DNA of 64,000 nt, from NCBI GenBank assembly GCA_021801345.1, contig JAJYYA010000041.1, positions 1 through 64,000 of the forward strand, given 5' to 3'. The DNA comes from Nitrospirota bacterium. Its GTDB lineage: Bacteria; Nitrospirota; Leptospirillia; Leptospirillales; Leptospirillaceae. The notes beneath the pieces were generated by a model that had not been told where the DNA came from, made no database searches, and was given only the letters and a program-made list of their open reading frames with translations. Positions 44,643 to 53,686 of this stretch are shown in pieces (the first letter of the stretch is position 1; every line of letters begins with the position of its first letter). Made by a program: the position numbers and the translations under genes.

Positions 44643-45131
44643 ATGATCACCCCATCCCACGGACACGAGGTCAGCCTGATGATGATCGGGGCCAAGCTCC
44701 TGGGCTCGCTCTTCTTTGTCCTGGCTCTCTTCCTCATCGGAGTCTGGCTGGTCCGGCTCCTGCAGAAGCAGAAACTTCTCTCCCCCCGGCGAAGCGAGAA
44801 CGAGATCGAGATCCGGTCGACCCGGAGCCTTGGTCCCAAGTCCCAGATCGCCTTGGTGAGCGTCGCCGGGAACTCCTTTTTGGTGGGGGTCGCCCCCTCC
44901 GGGATCTCGCTTTTGGGCAAGGTCGAGGAGAACGTCGGGCAGCGGTCCCAGGTGCCTCCGTCCGCTCCTCCCCGGACCCTTCCTGCGGCGCCTCCCCCGA
45001 CCCAGCCATCACGGAGCCAGACGGGCGATCCCGCCTCCTTCGATGCGGCCGTCCGCGAAGCGCTCGACCGGATCGGAGCCCTCTCCCGCGAACGGTCAAC
45101 CCGTGAAAGGGCTCCCCGGTGGACGGTCTGA
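44643..45131 (+). CDS. fliO: flagellar biosynthesis protein FliO
   Basis: The product has 162 residues. One N-terminal membrane helix ([23 protein letters not shown]) precedes a FliO domain ([37 protein letters not shown]) and a Pro-rich tail. It assists assembly of the FliP ring. ATG 44643 was chosen from the domain start; its 3' end overlaps fliP by 13 bases. Confidence 0.85.
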   Translation: MITPSHGHEVSLMMIGAKLLGSLFFVLALFLIGVWLVRLLQKQKLLSPRRSENEIEIRSTRSLGPKSQIALVSVAGNSFLVGVAPSGISLLGKVEENVGQRSQVPPSAPPRTLPAAPPPTQPSRSQTGDPASFDAAVREALDRIGALSRERSTRERAPRWTV

Positions 45132-45928
45132 AATCTCTTGCGAAAGGACTGCGGCTTCTTCTTCCGCTCCTTTTCTTCGTCCTGACCGCCCTCCATACGG
45201 CCACCGCCGGAGAGTTCCCCCCGGTGGCGCCCGTGGCGCCGGTCGCTCCCCTTCCCGACATCCACCTCTCCTTCGGGAACGGGAGCCCCGAGCCGTCGCA
45301 GGTGGCGATGACCGTCGAACTCTTCCTGCTGCTGACGGTCCTTTCGCTGGCCCCCGCCATCCTGGTGATGATGACCTCCTTCACCCGGATCGTGGTCGTC
45401 CTCTCCTTCCTGCGGCAGGCCCTCGGCACGGCTCAGGTGCCGCCGAACCAGGTGATGGTGGGGCTTTCGCTCTTCTTGACCTTCTTCATCATGGCGCCGG
45501 TGTGGCAGACGATGAACAAGACGGCGATCCAGCCCTATCTTGCCAAGCAGATCGCCCCCGATGTGGCGCTCGCCCGCGGGATGGCCCCGGTCAGGGACTT
45601 CATGTTCCGTCAGGTCAGGAAGAAGGATCTGGCCATGTTCGAACGGATCGCCCATCTTCCCGAGAGCCCGGCGACCCGCGACGACATCCCGACCTACGTC
45701 CTGATCCCGGCCTTTGTGGTGAGCGAGCTCTCCACCGCCTTCGAGATGGGATTTCTCATCTATCTGCCCTTCCTCATCCTCGACGTCGTGGTCTCCTCCG
45801 TTCTGATGTCGATGGGTATGATGATGCTGCCTCCGACGGTGGTCTCTCTGCCCTTCAAGATCCTGCTCTTTGTGCTCGTGGACGGATGGAGCCTCATCGT
45901 GGGCTCGCTGGTCCAGAGCTTCCACTAG
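45119..45928 (+). CDS. fliP: flagellar export gate protein FliP
   Basis: The product has 269 residues. A signal peptide-like start is followed by [43 protein letters not shown] and the later [25 protein letters not shown] and [25 protein letters not shown], all FliP hallmarks. It is a core of the export channel. GTG start within fliO. Confidence 0.96.
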   Translation: MDGLKSLAKGLRLLLPLLFFVLTALHTATAGEFPPVAPVAPVAPLPDIHLSFGNGSPEPSQVAMTVELFLLLTVLSLAPAILVMMTSFTRIVVVLSFLRQALGTAQVPPNQVMVGLSLFLTFFIMAPVWQTMNKTAIQPYLAKQIAPDVALARGMAPVRDFMFRQVRKKDLAMFERIAHLPESPATRDDIPTYVLIPAFVVSELSTAFEMGFLIYLPFLILDVVVSSVLMSMGMMMLPPTVVSLPFKILLFVLVDGWSLIVGSLVQSFH

Positions 45929-45946
45929 ATCCCCAAGGAGGATTCC

Positions 45947-46216
45947 ATGAACATTCAGACGGCGGTCGACATGACCCACGAGGCGATGCGGATCGCCCTT
46001 GTCATCACCCTTCCGGTTCTTCTCGTCAGCCTCGCAGTCGGTGTGGTCGTAAGCCTTCTTCAGGCGGTGACCCAGATCAACGAGATGACGCTCTCCTTCC
46101 TGCCCAAGGTGGCGGCGGTGGGAGGGGTGCTCCTGGCCCTCATGCCCTGGATGGTGCGCGTCATGGTGGACTACACCCACGGCATCTTCGCCGGTCTTCC
46201 CGGGCTCGTGCGGTGA
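45947..46216 (+). CDS. fliQ: flagellar export gate protein FliQ
   Basis: The product has 89 residues with two membrane helices; the ALVITLPVLLVSLAVGVVVSLLQAVTQINEMTLSFLPK segment is the FliQ signature. AAGGAGG precedes the ATG. Its stop overlaps the fliR start. Confidence 0.95.
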   Translation: MNIQTAVDMTHEAMRIALVITLPVLLVSLAVGVVVSLLQAVTQINEMTLSFLPKVAAVGGVLLALMPWMVRVMVDYTHGIFAGLPGLVR

Positions 46217-47022
46217 ACAGCCCTTTTCTCTCGCTCTTTTCCCTGTCGCGGTGGGATCCGGAGCTCTTCGTCCTGATCCTCTCCCGCACGAGCGGAGTCT
46301 TGATCGCCATGCCCGCCTTCAACTCCCGGGCGGTGCCGGCGAAGGTGAAGGGTCTCGTGGCCGTGGCTCTTTCCGCCCTGCTCTTTCCCGTGGTGGGGGG
46401 GCACATGGCCTTTCGGGATACCGACTACGATACGCTTCTGCTCTCGATCCTCACCGAGTTTGTCGTCGGCGTCTCCATGGGCTTTGCCGCCTACCTCATC
46501 TTTGCGGCCGTGGCTCTGGGCGGTCAGCTGGCCGGCGTCCAGGCGGGATTCGGGATCGTCGACGTGATCAATCCCCTCGGAGTGGCGGAGGTTCCCCTCC
46601 TCGGCAATTTTCAGACACAGGTGGCCTTTTTGATCTTTCTCGCAACAAATGCCCAGTATGCGATGCTCTGGGCTCTGGCCCGCTCCTACGATGTCGTCGG
46701 AGTGGGGGGCGCGACCTTCGGAGGGAGCTATTTTGCCGGGATTACAGACCTTTTTGGCCACATGATGTCGCTTGGCCTGGTTCTTGCATCTCCCTTCATC
46801 GTGGGAGGGGTCATTCTGAACCTTGTACTGGGATTCCTCTCCAAGATGATGCCCCAGATGAACCTGATCTCTCTGGGGCTTCCGGTGATGGTGATCGGCG
46901 GGCTCGTCCTGACGCTTCTGGGCCTCCCCTTCCTGGGGACGGTCCTCGGGCAGGCCATGGACAAGATAGCGCCGACTCTGGACGATCTGGTGAGAGTGAT
47001 GGCGGGCCATGGCGGACAATGA
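46213..47022 (+). CDS. fliR: flagellar export gate protein FliR
   Basis: The product has 269 residues with multiple membrane helices. LILSRTSGVLIAMPAFNSRAVPAKVKGLVAVALSALLFPVV and GGQLAGVQAGFGIVDVINPLG are characteristic. The GTG start at 46213 overlaps the fliQ stop; the 3' end overlaps flhB by 14 bases. Confidence 0.95.
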   Translation: MNSPFLSLFSLSRWDPELFVLILSRTSGVLIAMPAFNSRAVPAKVKGLVAVALSALLFPVVGGHMAFRDTDYDTLLLSILTEFVVGVSMGFAAYLIFAAVALGGQLAGVQAGFGIVDVINPLGVAEVPLLGNFQTQVAFLIFLATNAQYAMLWALARSYDVVGVGGATFGGSYFAGITDLFGHMMSLGLVLASPFIVGGVILNLVLGFLSKMMPQMNLISLGLPVMVIGGLVLTLLGLPFLGTVLGQAMDKIAPTLDDLVRVMAGHGGQ

Positions 47023-48097
47023 GAACGACGGACAGCTAAAGCAGGAAGAGCCGACAAGCCGGCGCCTCGAAAAGGCGCGCGAGGAGGGGCAGGTCACCCG
47101 GAGCCGGGAGGTCGGCTTTTTCTTCTTCCTGATGGCCTCACTCGTTCTCATGGCAAGCTACGGCGCACGACTCGTCACGGGGCTCCGCGACGACATGGCC
47201 TTCTATCTTGGCCATTCCGGAACGATCTCCCTGACGCCCGACGGGATCACCCCCTTCGTCAAGGGGCTCGTCTTCCACGAAATGCGCCAGACCTTCCCCC
47301 TTTTCGGAGGGTTCCTAGCCTTCGGAGTCGCGGCCTTCGTTATCCAGGGGGGGATCCTCTTTTCTCCCAAGGCTGCCGCCATAAAGTGGAACCGGGTCTC
47401 TCCCTCGGCCGGGGTAAAGCGCATCCTTTCCTGGCGGGCTCTCGAGGAGCTTATTCGTTATACGATCAAGGTCGTCGTCTCGCTTCTCATTCTTTTCTAT
47501 GCCCTCAAGCAGAACTGGCTCACGCTTCCGGCGCTGATGGAGACGGGCGCCCACAGGATGGTGGGGGCTCTTTACCACTTTACCTTCAGGGTTCTTGTCT
47601 CCTTTCTGCCCCTTTACTTTGCCCTCGCCATCGGCGACTACCTCTTCCAGCGCTTCATGATGATGCGGGGTCTGCGCATGAGCCGCTCCGAGATCAAGGA
47701 GGAGACGAAGGAGACGGAAGGAGATCCGCATGTCCGGGCGCGGATCCGGTCGATCCAGAGGGCGATGGCGCGGCGTCGCATGATGTCGAAGATCAAGGGC
47801 GCGACGGTGGTCATTACCAACCCGACGCACTTTGCCGTCGTTTTGAAATACCATCCGGAGACAATGGTCGCGCCGGTGGTGGTGGCCAAGGGGGCCGACG
47901 AGGTCGCCTTCCGCATCCGGGAGGTGGCCCGGGAGCTTGGCGTTCCGATCGTCGAGGATCCTCCGACCGCCCGGGGGCTCTTCCGGGAGTGTCCGCTCGA
48001 CCGGGAGATCCCGTTCGCATTCTACGAGACGGTGGCACGGATCCTTTCCATCCTCTATCAAAAATCCGGGGGGGCTCTCCCCGTCAGGGAGTCGTAA
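47009..48097 (+). CDS. flhB: flagellar export switch protein FlhB
   Basis: The product has 362 residues. The N-terminal SRRLEKAREEGQVTRSREV, four membrane helices and the cytoplasmic autocleavage site NPTH (Asn271/Pro272) in VVITNPTHFAVVLKY are present, so normal substrate switching is expected. A separate FlhB C-domain homologue is encoded at 61689. Confidence 0.96.
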   Translation: MADNENDGQLKQEEPTSRRLEKAREEGQVTRSREVGFFFFLMASLVLMASYGARLVTGLRDDMAFYLGHSGTISLTPDGITPFVKGLVFHEMRQTFPLFGGFLAFGVAAFVIQGGILFSPKAAAIKWNRVSPSAGVKRILSWRALEELIRYTIKVVVSLLILFYALKQNWLTLPALMETGAHRMVGALYHFTFRVLVSFLPLYFALAIGDYLFQRFMMMRGLRMSRSEIKEETKETEGDPHVRARIRSIQRAMARRRMMSKIKGATVVITNPTHFAVVLKYHPETMVAPVVVAKGADEVAFRIREVARELGVPIVEDPPTARGLFRECPLDREIPFAFYETVARILSILYQKSGGALPVRES

Positions 48098-48100
48098 AAA

Positions 48101-50182
48101 ATGAAAGCGCTTCTTGCGGGCCGTTCGGCCGACATCTTTGTCTTTATCGGGGTCGTGGGCCTTCTCTCCATCATGATCGTGCCCCTTCCCTCCTTTATGC
48201 TCGATCTTCTCCTGTCGACCAACATCGCCTTTTCTCTCGTGATCCTCCTGGTGGCGCTGACCACCCGGTCCATCCTCGAGTTCAATCTTTTTCCCACGAT
48301 CCTCCTTCTTTCGACCCTCTTCCGGCTCTCCCTCAATGTGGCGAGCACCCGGCTCATTCTTCTTCACGGGCAGAACGGAACGGTCGCGGCCGGCCACGTG
48401 ATCGAGTCGTTCGGGCGCTTCGTGATCGGCGGCTCCTACGCCGTCGGCCTTGTCATCTTCCTGATTTTCGTGGTGATCAACTTCGTGGTGGTGACCCGCG
48501 GCGCCGGCCGTATCGCCGAGGTGGCCGCCCGCTTTACCCTCGACGCCCTCCCGGGAAAGCAGATGGCCATCGACGCCGATCTCAACTCGGGGGCGATCAA
48601 GGAGGAGGATGCCCGGAAGCGCCGCAAGGATCTGTCCCGGGAGTCTGAGTTCTACGGGGCCATGGACGGCGCCTCGAAGTTTGTGAGAGGCGATGCCATC
48701 GCCGCCGTCCTTATTCTTTTCATCAACATCGTGGGCGGACTCATTATCGGGACCCTCCTTATGGGGATGGCGGTGGGGGACGCCCTGCAGGTCTATACGC
48801 TCCTGACCATCGGCGAAGGGCTTGTGGCGCAGATTCCGGCGCTCATCGTGAGCGTTGCGGCCGGCATTGTCGTGACCCGCTCCTCCTCCCAAAACGAGCT
48901 GGGCACCGATATGCAAGAGCAGCTCTTCTCCCGGAGCCGGGCCATGGGCGGAGCCTCCGGGATTTTGCTCTTCCTCTCGGCCGTTCCCGGCCTTCCCCAT
49001 CTGGCCTTCCTCATGATGGGGGGGATCCTTGGGGGAGTCGCCTGGTCTGTCAGCAAGAACCGGAAGAAAACCGAGACTCTCCGCAAGGAGGAGGAGTCCA
49101 AGGCCCCTCCCGCCCCCGAGAACATCGAGCAGTTTCTCTCTCTCGACCTTCTGGAGATCAACGTGGGCTACGGTCTGGTGAGCCTGGTCGAGGGAGGGGA
49201 GGGGGGCGACCTGACGGAGAGGATCAAGGGGATCCGGCGCCAGCTTGCGGGGGAGCTCGGGATCATCATTCCTCCGATCCACATCCGGGACAACCTTCAG
49301 CTCAAGCCCGAGGAGTATCTGATCCTCCTCAAGGGCAATCCCGTGGGCCGATGGGAGCTCAAGCCCGGCTTCATGCTCGCCATGAATGCCGGAGGGGCGG
49401 CTGAGGGGATCTCTGGCACTCCTGTCAAGGAACCGACATTCGGGCTCCCGGCCTTCTGGATCAGCCCGGAAAATCAGGAGAGCGCCGAGGGCTCGGGGCT
49501 GACCGTGGTCGATCCCGTGACCGTGCTTGCGACCCATCTGACGGAGATTCTCCGCTCCCATGCCGACGAACTGGTCGGCCGTCAGGAGACCCAGCGTCTT
49601 CTCGACGCCCTGGCCAAGGACTACCCCAAGCTCGTGGAGGACCTTGTCCCGGGACAGATCAACCTGGGGACCCTGGTCTCGGTGCTCCACGCCCTTCTCT
49701 CCGAACGGGTCTCGATTCGGGACATGCGGACGATCCTCGAAAGCCTTTCCGACCAGATCGCCTCCGGACGGGACTCCAAGGACGTCTCCCTTCTGGCCGA
49801 AGGGGTGCGTCAGGCGCTCGGACGGACGATCGTGAACCCCTATCTTGCCGGGCGGAGCCGGCAGCTTCCGGTGATCAGTCTCGACGGGCGATGGGAGGAG
49901 CTTCTCCAGAAGACTCTGAGCTCCGGCGGGGGGGGGACGGGGAGGCCCCTGGCCCTCGATCCCGGACTGGTCCAGAAATTGCTAACCAACCTGGGGAGGG
50001 TTCTCGAATCCCAGGGGAAGAAGGGCGTGCAGGGAGTTCTTCTGGTTGCGCCCCAGGCCCGGTTCGGGATCCGCCGGCTCGTGGAGAGATACTTCCCCTC
50101 CCTGCCGGTGCTTTCTCCTCAGGAGATTCCGGCGGATATTTCGATTCAGTCGTCGGATGTCGTACGATATCAGGAGGCGTAG
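48101..50182 (+). CDS. flhA: flagellar export protein FlhA
   Basis: The product has 693 residues. About eight membrane helices are followed by the FHIPEP region (NFVVVTRGAGRIAEVAARFTLDALPGKQMAIDADLNSGAI...ARKRRKDLSRESEFYGAMDGASKFVRGDAIA) and a cytosolic nonamer-forming domain. It forms the export gate docking platform. ATG three bases after flhB. Confidence 0.97.
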   Translation: MKALLAGRSADIFVFIGVVGLLSIMIVPLPSFMLDLLLSTNIAFSLVILLVALTTRSILEFNLFPTILLLSTLFRLSLNVASTRLILLHGQNGTVAAGHVIESFGRFVIGGSYAVGLVIFLIFVVINFVVVTRGAGRIAEVAARFTLDALPGKQMAIDADLNSGAIKEEDARKRRKDLSRESEFYGAMDGASKFVRGDAIAAVLILFINIVGGLIIGTLLMGMAVGDALQVYTLLTIGEGLVAQIPALIVSVAAGIVVTRSSSQNELGTDMQEQLFSRSRAMGGASGILLFLSAVPGLPHLAFLMMGGILGGVAWSVSKNRKKTETLRKEEESKAPPAPENIEQFLSLDLLEINVGYGLVSLVEGGEGGDLTERIKGIRRQLAGELGIIIPPIHIRDNLQLKPEEYLILLKGNPVGRWELKPGFMLAMNAGGAAEGISGTPVKEPTFGLPAFWISPENQESAEGSGLTVVDPVTVLATHLTEILRSHADELVGRQETQRLLDALAKDYPKLVEDLVPGQINLGTLVSVLHALLSERVSIRDMRTILESLSDQIASGRDSKDVSLLAEGVRQALGRTIVNPYLAGRSRQLPVISLDGRWEELLQKTLSSGGGGTGRPLALDPGLVQKLLTNLGRVLESQGKKGVQGVLLVAPQARFGIRRLVERYFPSLPVLSPQEIPADISIQSSDVVRYQEA

Positions 50183-50185
50183 AGG

Positions 50186-51379
50186 ATGTTGATCAAGACG
50201 TTCGAGGGGGCCGACATGAACGACGCCCTGAAGAAGGTCAAGAAGGAGCTGGGGGGGGATGCGGTGATCCTCTCCTCCCGCAAGTCCCACTCGGAGACTT
50301 CGGGCGGGGGACGGGGCGGGGTCGTCGTGACGGCGGGACTCCCCCAGATCGATCCCCCCTGGGCCCAGCATCTTCCCGGGGCCCCCGAGGAGGCTCCCGG
50401 CGGGGTCCGGCTCTCGGAGATGGACGCGCTTCGGGAGATGGTCGAACGCATGGAGCGGGAGTGGGGAGCCGGCTCTTCCCAGGCGCTTCGCGAGCTGATC
50501 GCCCGTATCGGAGAGATTTCGGACCAGGGCGCAGCCCTGTCGGGTCCTCCCTTCGATCCCGAGGAGGAGGCCCGGAAGGTTCTTGTCGAGGCGGGGTTCT
50601 CCGAGGCCGACCGCTTCGAACTTCTCGAGGGTTTTCGCCTGCTCTCCTACCAGCCGGTCGAGTGGAGCCCTGCCCAGGTGCGCTCCCTTCTGCAGTTTCT
50701 CGTCTCCCAGAAGGTCGATGTCACCGGCTCTCTCGTCGGGCAGGGGGGGCGTCCGGGACGTCCGAAGATCATTCTTTTCGTCGGTCCCACGGGGGTCGGA
50801 AAGACCACGACCGTGGCCAAGATTGCGGCGGGGCTCGTCGCCCGCCACCGCAGGCGGGTGGGTCTTCTGAACCTCGATACTTACCGGATCGGGGCGGTGG
50901 AGCAGCTCCGGATCTACGGCGACCTGATGGGCGTTCCCGTGGAGGTCGCCAATACGGCGGCCCGTCTCTCGGAATCGATCGCCCGCCTCTCGGAAAACGA
51001 CGTCATTCTCGTCGACTCGGCCGGACGCTCCGAGGGCGGAGGGGAGGAGCTGCTTCCCTTTCTCTCCGTCCTTACGGCCGGACAGGAGTGGGACCTGTCC
51101 GTTGTCCTGGTCGTCTCGGCGGGCCAGAAGTCTCTGGACCTCGAACGGACGGCCACCTCCTACCAGAAGCTCCGGCCGGAGGCTCTTGTCGTGACGAAGA
51201 TCGACGAAACGGGCTCTCTCGGATCGCTCTATGGTCTTCTCGCCCATGGCCGTCTTCCGGTTGCTTACGTGACGACGGGCCAGAAGGTGCCTGAAGATAT
51301 CGAGGTTGCCCATGGGGGTCGCCTTGCGGAATGGATGATTGAAGGATGGAGCTGCGATGGATCAGGCGTCCGGGCTTAG
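50186..51379 (+). CDS. flhF: flagellar SRP-like GTPase FlhF
   Basis: The product has 397 residues. An N-terminal basic start (MLIKTFEGADMNDALKKVKKELGGDAVIL) precedes a variable linker and the SRP GTPase domain: GPTGVGKTTTVAK, LNLDTYRIGAVEQL, ILVDSAGRS and VVTKIDETGSLGSLY. It sets the pole and number of flagella together with FlhG. The 3' end overlaps flhG. Confidence 0.95.
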   Translation: MLIKTFEGADMNDALKKVKKELGGDAVILSSRKSHSETSGGGRGGVVVTAGLPQIDPPWAQHLPGAPEEAPGGVRLSEMDALREMVERMEREWGAGSSQALRELIARIGEISDQGAALSGPPFDPEEEARKVLVEAGFSEADRFELLEGFRLLSYQPVEWSPAQVRSLLQFLVSQKVDVTGSLVGQGGRPGRPKIILFVGPTGVGKTTTVAKIAAGLVARHRRRVGLLNLDTYRIGAVEQLRIYGDLMGVPVEVANTAARLSESIARLSENDVILVDSAGRSEGGGEELLPFLSVLTAGQEWDLSVVLVVSAGQKSLDLERTATSYQKLRPEALVVTKIDETGSLGSLYGLLAHGRLPVAYVTTGQKVPEDIEVAHGGRLAEWMIEGWSCDGSGVRA

Positions 51380-52253
51380 AGGCGGAGAAAGCGGTGTGTC
51401 GGGGGGGAGGCGTCTGCACCTCCCCCGGGTGATCTCGATCACCAGCGGCAAGGGGGGCGTCGGCAAGACGAATGTGTCGGCCAACATGGCCTATATCATG
51501 GCGACGCGATTTGGCCTTCGGGTCATGGTCCTCGATGCCGATCTGGGGCTCGGGAATATGGATGTCCTCTTCAACATCCGTGCGGCCCACACCCTCCAGG
51601 ACGTGCTTATGGGAAAGATGCGCCTGCACGAAATCCTGGTCCCGGGTCCGGGAGGCATCCTCATTCTTCCGGCCGCCTCGGGGGTGGAGGAGATGACCAG
51701 CCTCTCCCCGGAGCAGAACCTCCGGCTTCTCGAGGAGTTCGAAAACCTCTCGATGGGTCTGGACGTCCTTCTGATCGATACCGGCGCCGGGATTTCGGAA
51801 AATGTCCTGACCTTCAATCTCGCGAGCCGCGAGACGCTTGTCGTCGTGACTCCCGAGCCGACCAGCCGGACAGATGCCTTCGCCCTCATGAAGGTGCTCT
51901 TCAGAAGGCAGCCGGAAAAGCCCTTTCTCTTCCTTGCCAACATGGTCAGGGACCGGCAGGAGGGGGTCGGACTGTTCGATCTTGTTTCGAAGGTGGCGGA
52001 CAGCTATCTTCCCGGCCTCTCCCTCTCTTTTGCCGGCCATCTTCCGGCCGACCCCTCCCTGACCCAGGCGGTCCGCGCCCAGCGCGCGATCGCCGAGATG
52101 TTGCCTGGAGCGCCTTTTTCAAAGGCCATGGAGCAGATTGTCCGAACCCTCCTCTCCCGTCCTCCCCGCGAAGGGGGGGAGGGGGGGGTGGGGCTGTGGA
52201 TGAAGCGTCTCATGACCGCCGGAGAGCCCTCCTCCAAGAGCGCCCCCGGATAA
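51357..52253 (+). CDS. flhG: MinD-like ATPase FlhG/FleN
   Basis: The product has 298 residues. The deviant Walker A motif SGKGGVGKTNVSANMA, then MVLDADLGLGNMDVLFNI and VLLIDTGAGISENVL identify the FlhG (FleN, YlxH) MinD branch. It limits flagellar number and in several species restrains the FlrA/FleQ-type activator. ATG 51357 has GGAG upstream. Confidence 0.93.
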   Translation: MDQASGLRGGESGVSGGRRLHLPRVISITSGKGGVGKTNVSANMAYIMATRFGLRVMVLDADLGLGNMDVLFNIRAAHTLQDVLMGKMRLHEILVPGPGGILILPAASGVEEMTSLSPEQNLRLLEEFENLSMGLDVLLIDTGAGISENVLTFNLASRETLVVVTPEPTSRTDAFALMKVLFRRQPEKPFLFLANMVRDRQEGVGLFDLVSKVADSYLPGLSLSFAGHLPADPSLTQAVRAQRAIAEMLPGAPFSKAMEQIVRTLLSRPPREGGEGGVGLWMKRLMTAGEPSSKSAPG

Positions 52254-52266
52254 CCTCTTTGACCAA

Positions 52267-52284
52267 ATGCCCCGGATGCCCCGG
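52267..52284 (+). repeat. direct repeat ATGCCCCGG x2
   Basis: Two perfect adjacent 9-base copies with a partial third, just upstream of the fliA promoter. No function is assigned. Confidence 0.5.
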
Positions 52285-52301
52285 ATGCCGAAGCGTGCTT
52301 G

Positions 52302-52330
52302 TTGTGAAGTCATTGGCGAATGGATAGAAT
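52302..52330 (+). promoter_or_regulatory. candidate sigma-70 promoter for fliA
   Basis: TTGTGA (52302-52307), a 17-base spacer and TAGAAT (52325-52330) lie in the 192-base gap between flhG and fliA. Confidence 0.45.
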
Positions 52331-52445
52331 GATCAGAAGTGAAAAAATTTGGCTGCCCGTCCGGCCTGAAAGCTCGGGGGCAAAGGGTGGATCCGGAGGA
52401 TGACGCCGCTCCTTTTTCAGGGGGGCCGGGTGTGGAGAGAGGCCT

Positions 52446-53192
52446 TTGGAACTCGACGATCAGATGATCAAGGAATTCGCCGGGACGATCAAGTACCATG
52501 CCATGCGCTATTCGCACCGGCTCCCCCCCGAACTCGGGGTGGAGGATCTGATCAGCGTGGGGCTTCACAGCCTTGTCGAAAGCGCTCGACGGTTCGACCC
52601 GTCGCGAGGGCTCAAGTTCAAGACCATGGCCGAACACCGGATCCGGGGGGCGATGCTCGACGAGATCCGCTCGATGGACTGGGTGCCGCGATCGATCCGG
52701 GAGAAGCAGTCCGAGGTTCAGGCCGCCCGGGAGGCCCTCGAGCGGGAACTGGGACGTTCTGCGTCCGACTCCGAGCTCGCCCGGCGCCTCGATCTCTCCC
52801 CGGAGGAGCTGGAAAGCCTTCTTTTCGAGATCGATCCTCATCCCGTCCTGTCTCTCGACGACTTTTTCGGTCCGGAGGAAACGGAAGGGGAGTCTCTCGG
52901 AGAGCATATTCCGGGGCCGAAGGACGAGGATCCGCTCTCCCGCCTTCTTCAGGGGGAGGCCCTCGAGGCTCTCTCCGGAGCCCTTGAGGCCCTTCCGGAA
53001 AAGCAGCGTCTGGTCCTGACCCTTTATTATTACGAAGAGCTCACGATGAAGGAGGTGGCCCAGGTTCTCGAGGTCAGCGAGTCCCGGGTCTCCCAGATAC
53101 ACTCGCAGGCGCTCAGGACGATCCGGGGTCTTCTCGGAGAACGAAAAAAGGAGCCGGGGAAGACGGGGAAAAACATTGGCTCAGGTAAATGA
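52446..53192 (+). CDS. fliA: RNA polymerase sigma factor for flagellar genes (sigma-28)
   Basis: The product has 248 residues. Sigma region 2 (HRLPPELGVEDLISVGLHSLVESARRFDPSRGLKFKTMAEHRIRGAMLDEIRSMDWVPRS) and region 4 (LYYYEELTMKEVAQVLEVSESRVSQIHSQALRTI) are typical FliA/WhiG. The start is TTG 52446 behind GGAGAGAGG; ATG 52464 is possible. No anti-sigma FlgM gene is visible in the window. Confidence 0.94.
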   Translation: MELDDQMIKEFAGTIKYHAMRYSHRLPPELGVEDLISVGLHSLVESARRFDPSRGLKFKTMAEHRIRGAMLDEIRSMDWVPRSIREKQSEVQAAREALERELGRSASDSELARRLDLSPEELESLLFEIDPHPVLSLDDFFGPEETEGESLGEHIPGPKDEDPLSRLLQGEALEALSGALEALPEKQRLVLTLYYYEELTMKEVAQVLEVSESRVSQIHSQALRTIRGLLGERKKEPGKTGKNIGSGK

Positions 53193-53262
53193 CGGATCTG
53201 TCCGATAAGACCACAAAGGGGTGCCCCCTGGCCCCCCCAATGCCTTCGAGGAAGGAGTTTCG

Positions 53263-53646
53263 ATGATCGATTTTGGGATGAGGGTTCTGGTTGTGGACGA
53301 CTTTTCCACGATGCGCCGGATCGTGAAGAATACGTTGCGCCAGATCGGCTTCACGAACATCGAGGAGGCTGAAGACGGTCAGAAGGCCTACGACCGCCTG
53401 TCGGTGGAAAAGTTCGACTTTGTCGTCAGCGACTGGAACATGCCGAACATGACGGGGATCGACCTTCTCCGGAAGGTGCGCGCCACGCCGCAGATCAAGG
53501 ACATTCCCTTTCTCATGGTGACGGCCGAGGCGAAGCAGGAGAACATCGTGGAGGCGATCAAGGCGGGAGTGTCGAACTATATCGTCAAGCCCTTCACCGT
53601 GGCGACGCTCGACGAGAAGATCAAGAAGATTTTCAAGGAAAAATAG
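53263..53646 (+). CDS. cheY: chemotaxis response regulator CheY
   Basis: The product has 127 residues and is a single receiver domain: VLVVDDFSTMRRIVKNTLRQIGF, phospho-Asp in VVSDWNMPNMTG, MVTAEA and YIVKPFT with the conserved Lys. It would bind the switch after phosphorylation by CheA. The missing FliM makes its docking partner unclear. AAGGAG precedes ATG 53263. Confidence 0.95.
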   Translation: MIDFGMRVLVVDDFSTMRRIVKNTLRQIGFTNIEEAEDGQKAYDRLSVEKFDFVVSDWNMPNMTGIDLLRKVRATPQIKDIPFLMVTAEAKQENIVEAIKAGVSNYIVKPFTVATLDEKIKKIFKEK

Positions 53647-53686
53647 GCAACGCCAATAAGCACAGGATCCGCAGGAGGAGATCGTC

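Noticed and set aside
44555-46180. 541-codon minus-strand frame across fliO, fliP and fliQ
   Set aside because: Same cause: antisense shadow of well-identified export genes, with His/Asp-rich low-complexity translation.
45043-46212. N-terminal extension of FliR reading through fliP and fliQ
   Set aside because: It is out of frame with both known genes; FliR starts at GTG 46213 overlapping the fliQ stop.
47315-49690. 791-codon open frame on the minus strand across flhB and flhA
   Set aside because: It is a mirror frame of GC-rich coding DNA: it is antisense to two certain genes, rich in His, Asp and Gly, and matches no family.
53186-53208. TAAA ... TCCGATAA upstream of cheY as a sigma-28 promoter
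   Set aside because: The spacing is 11 instead of about 15 bases and the first base of the -10 is off; too weak to annotate.
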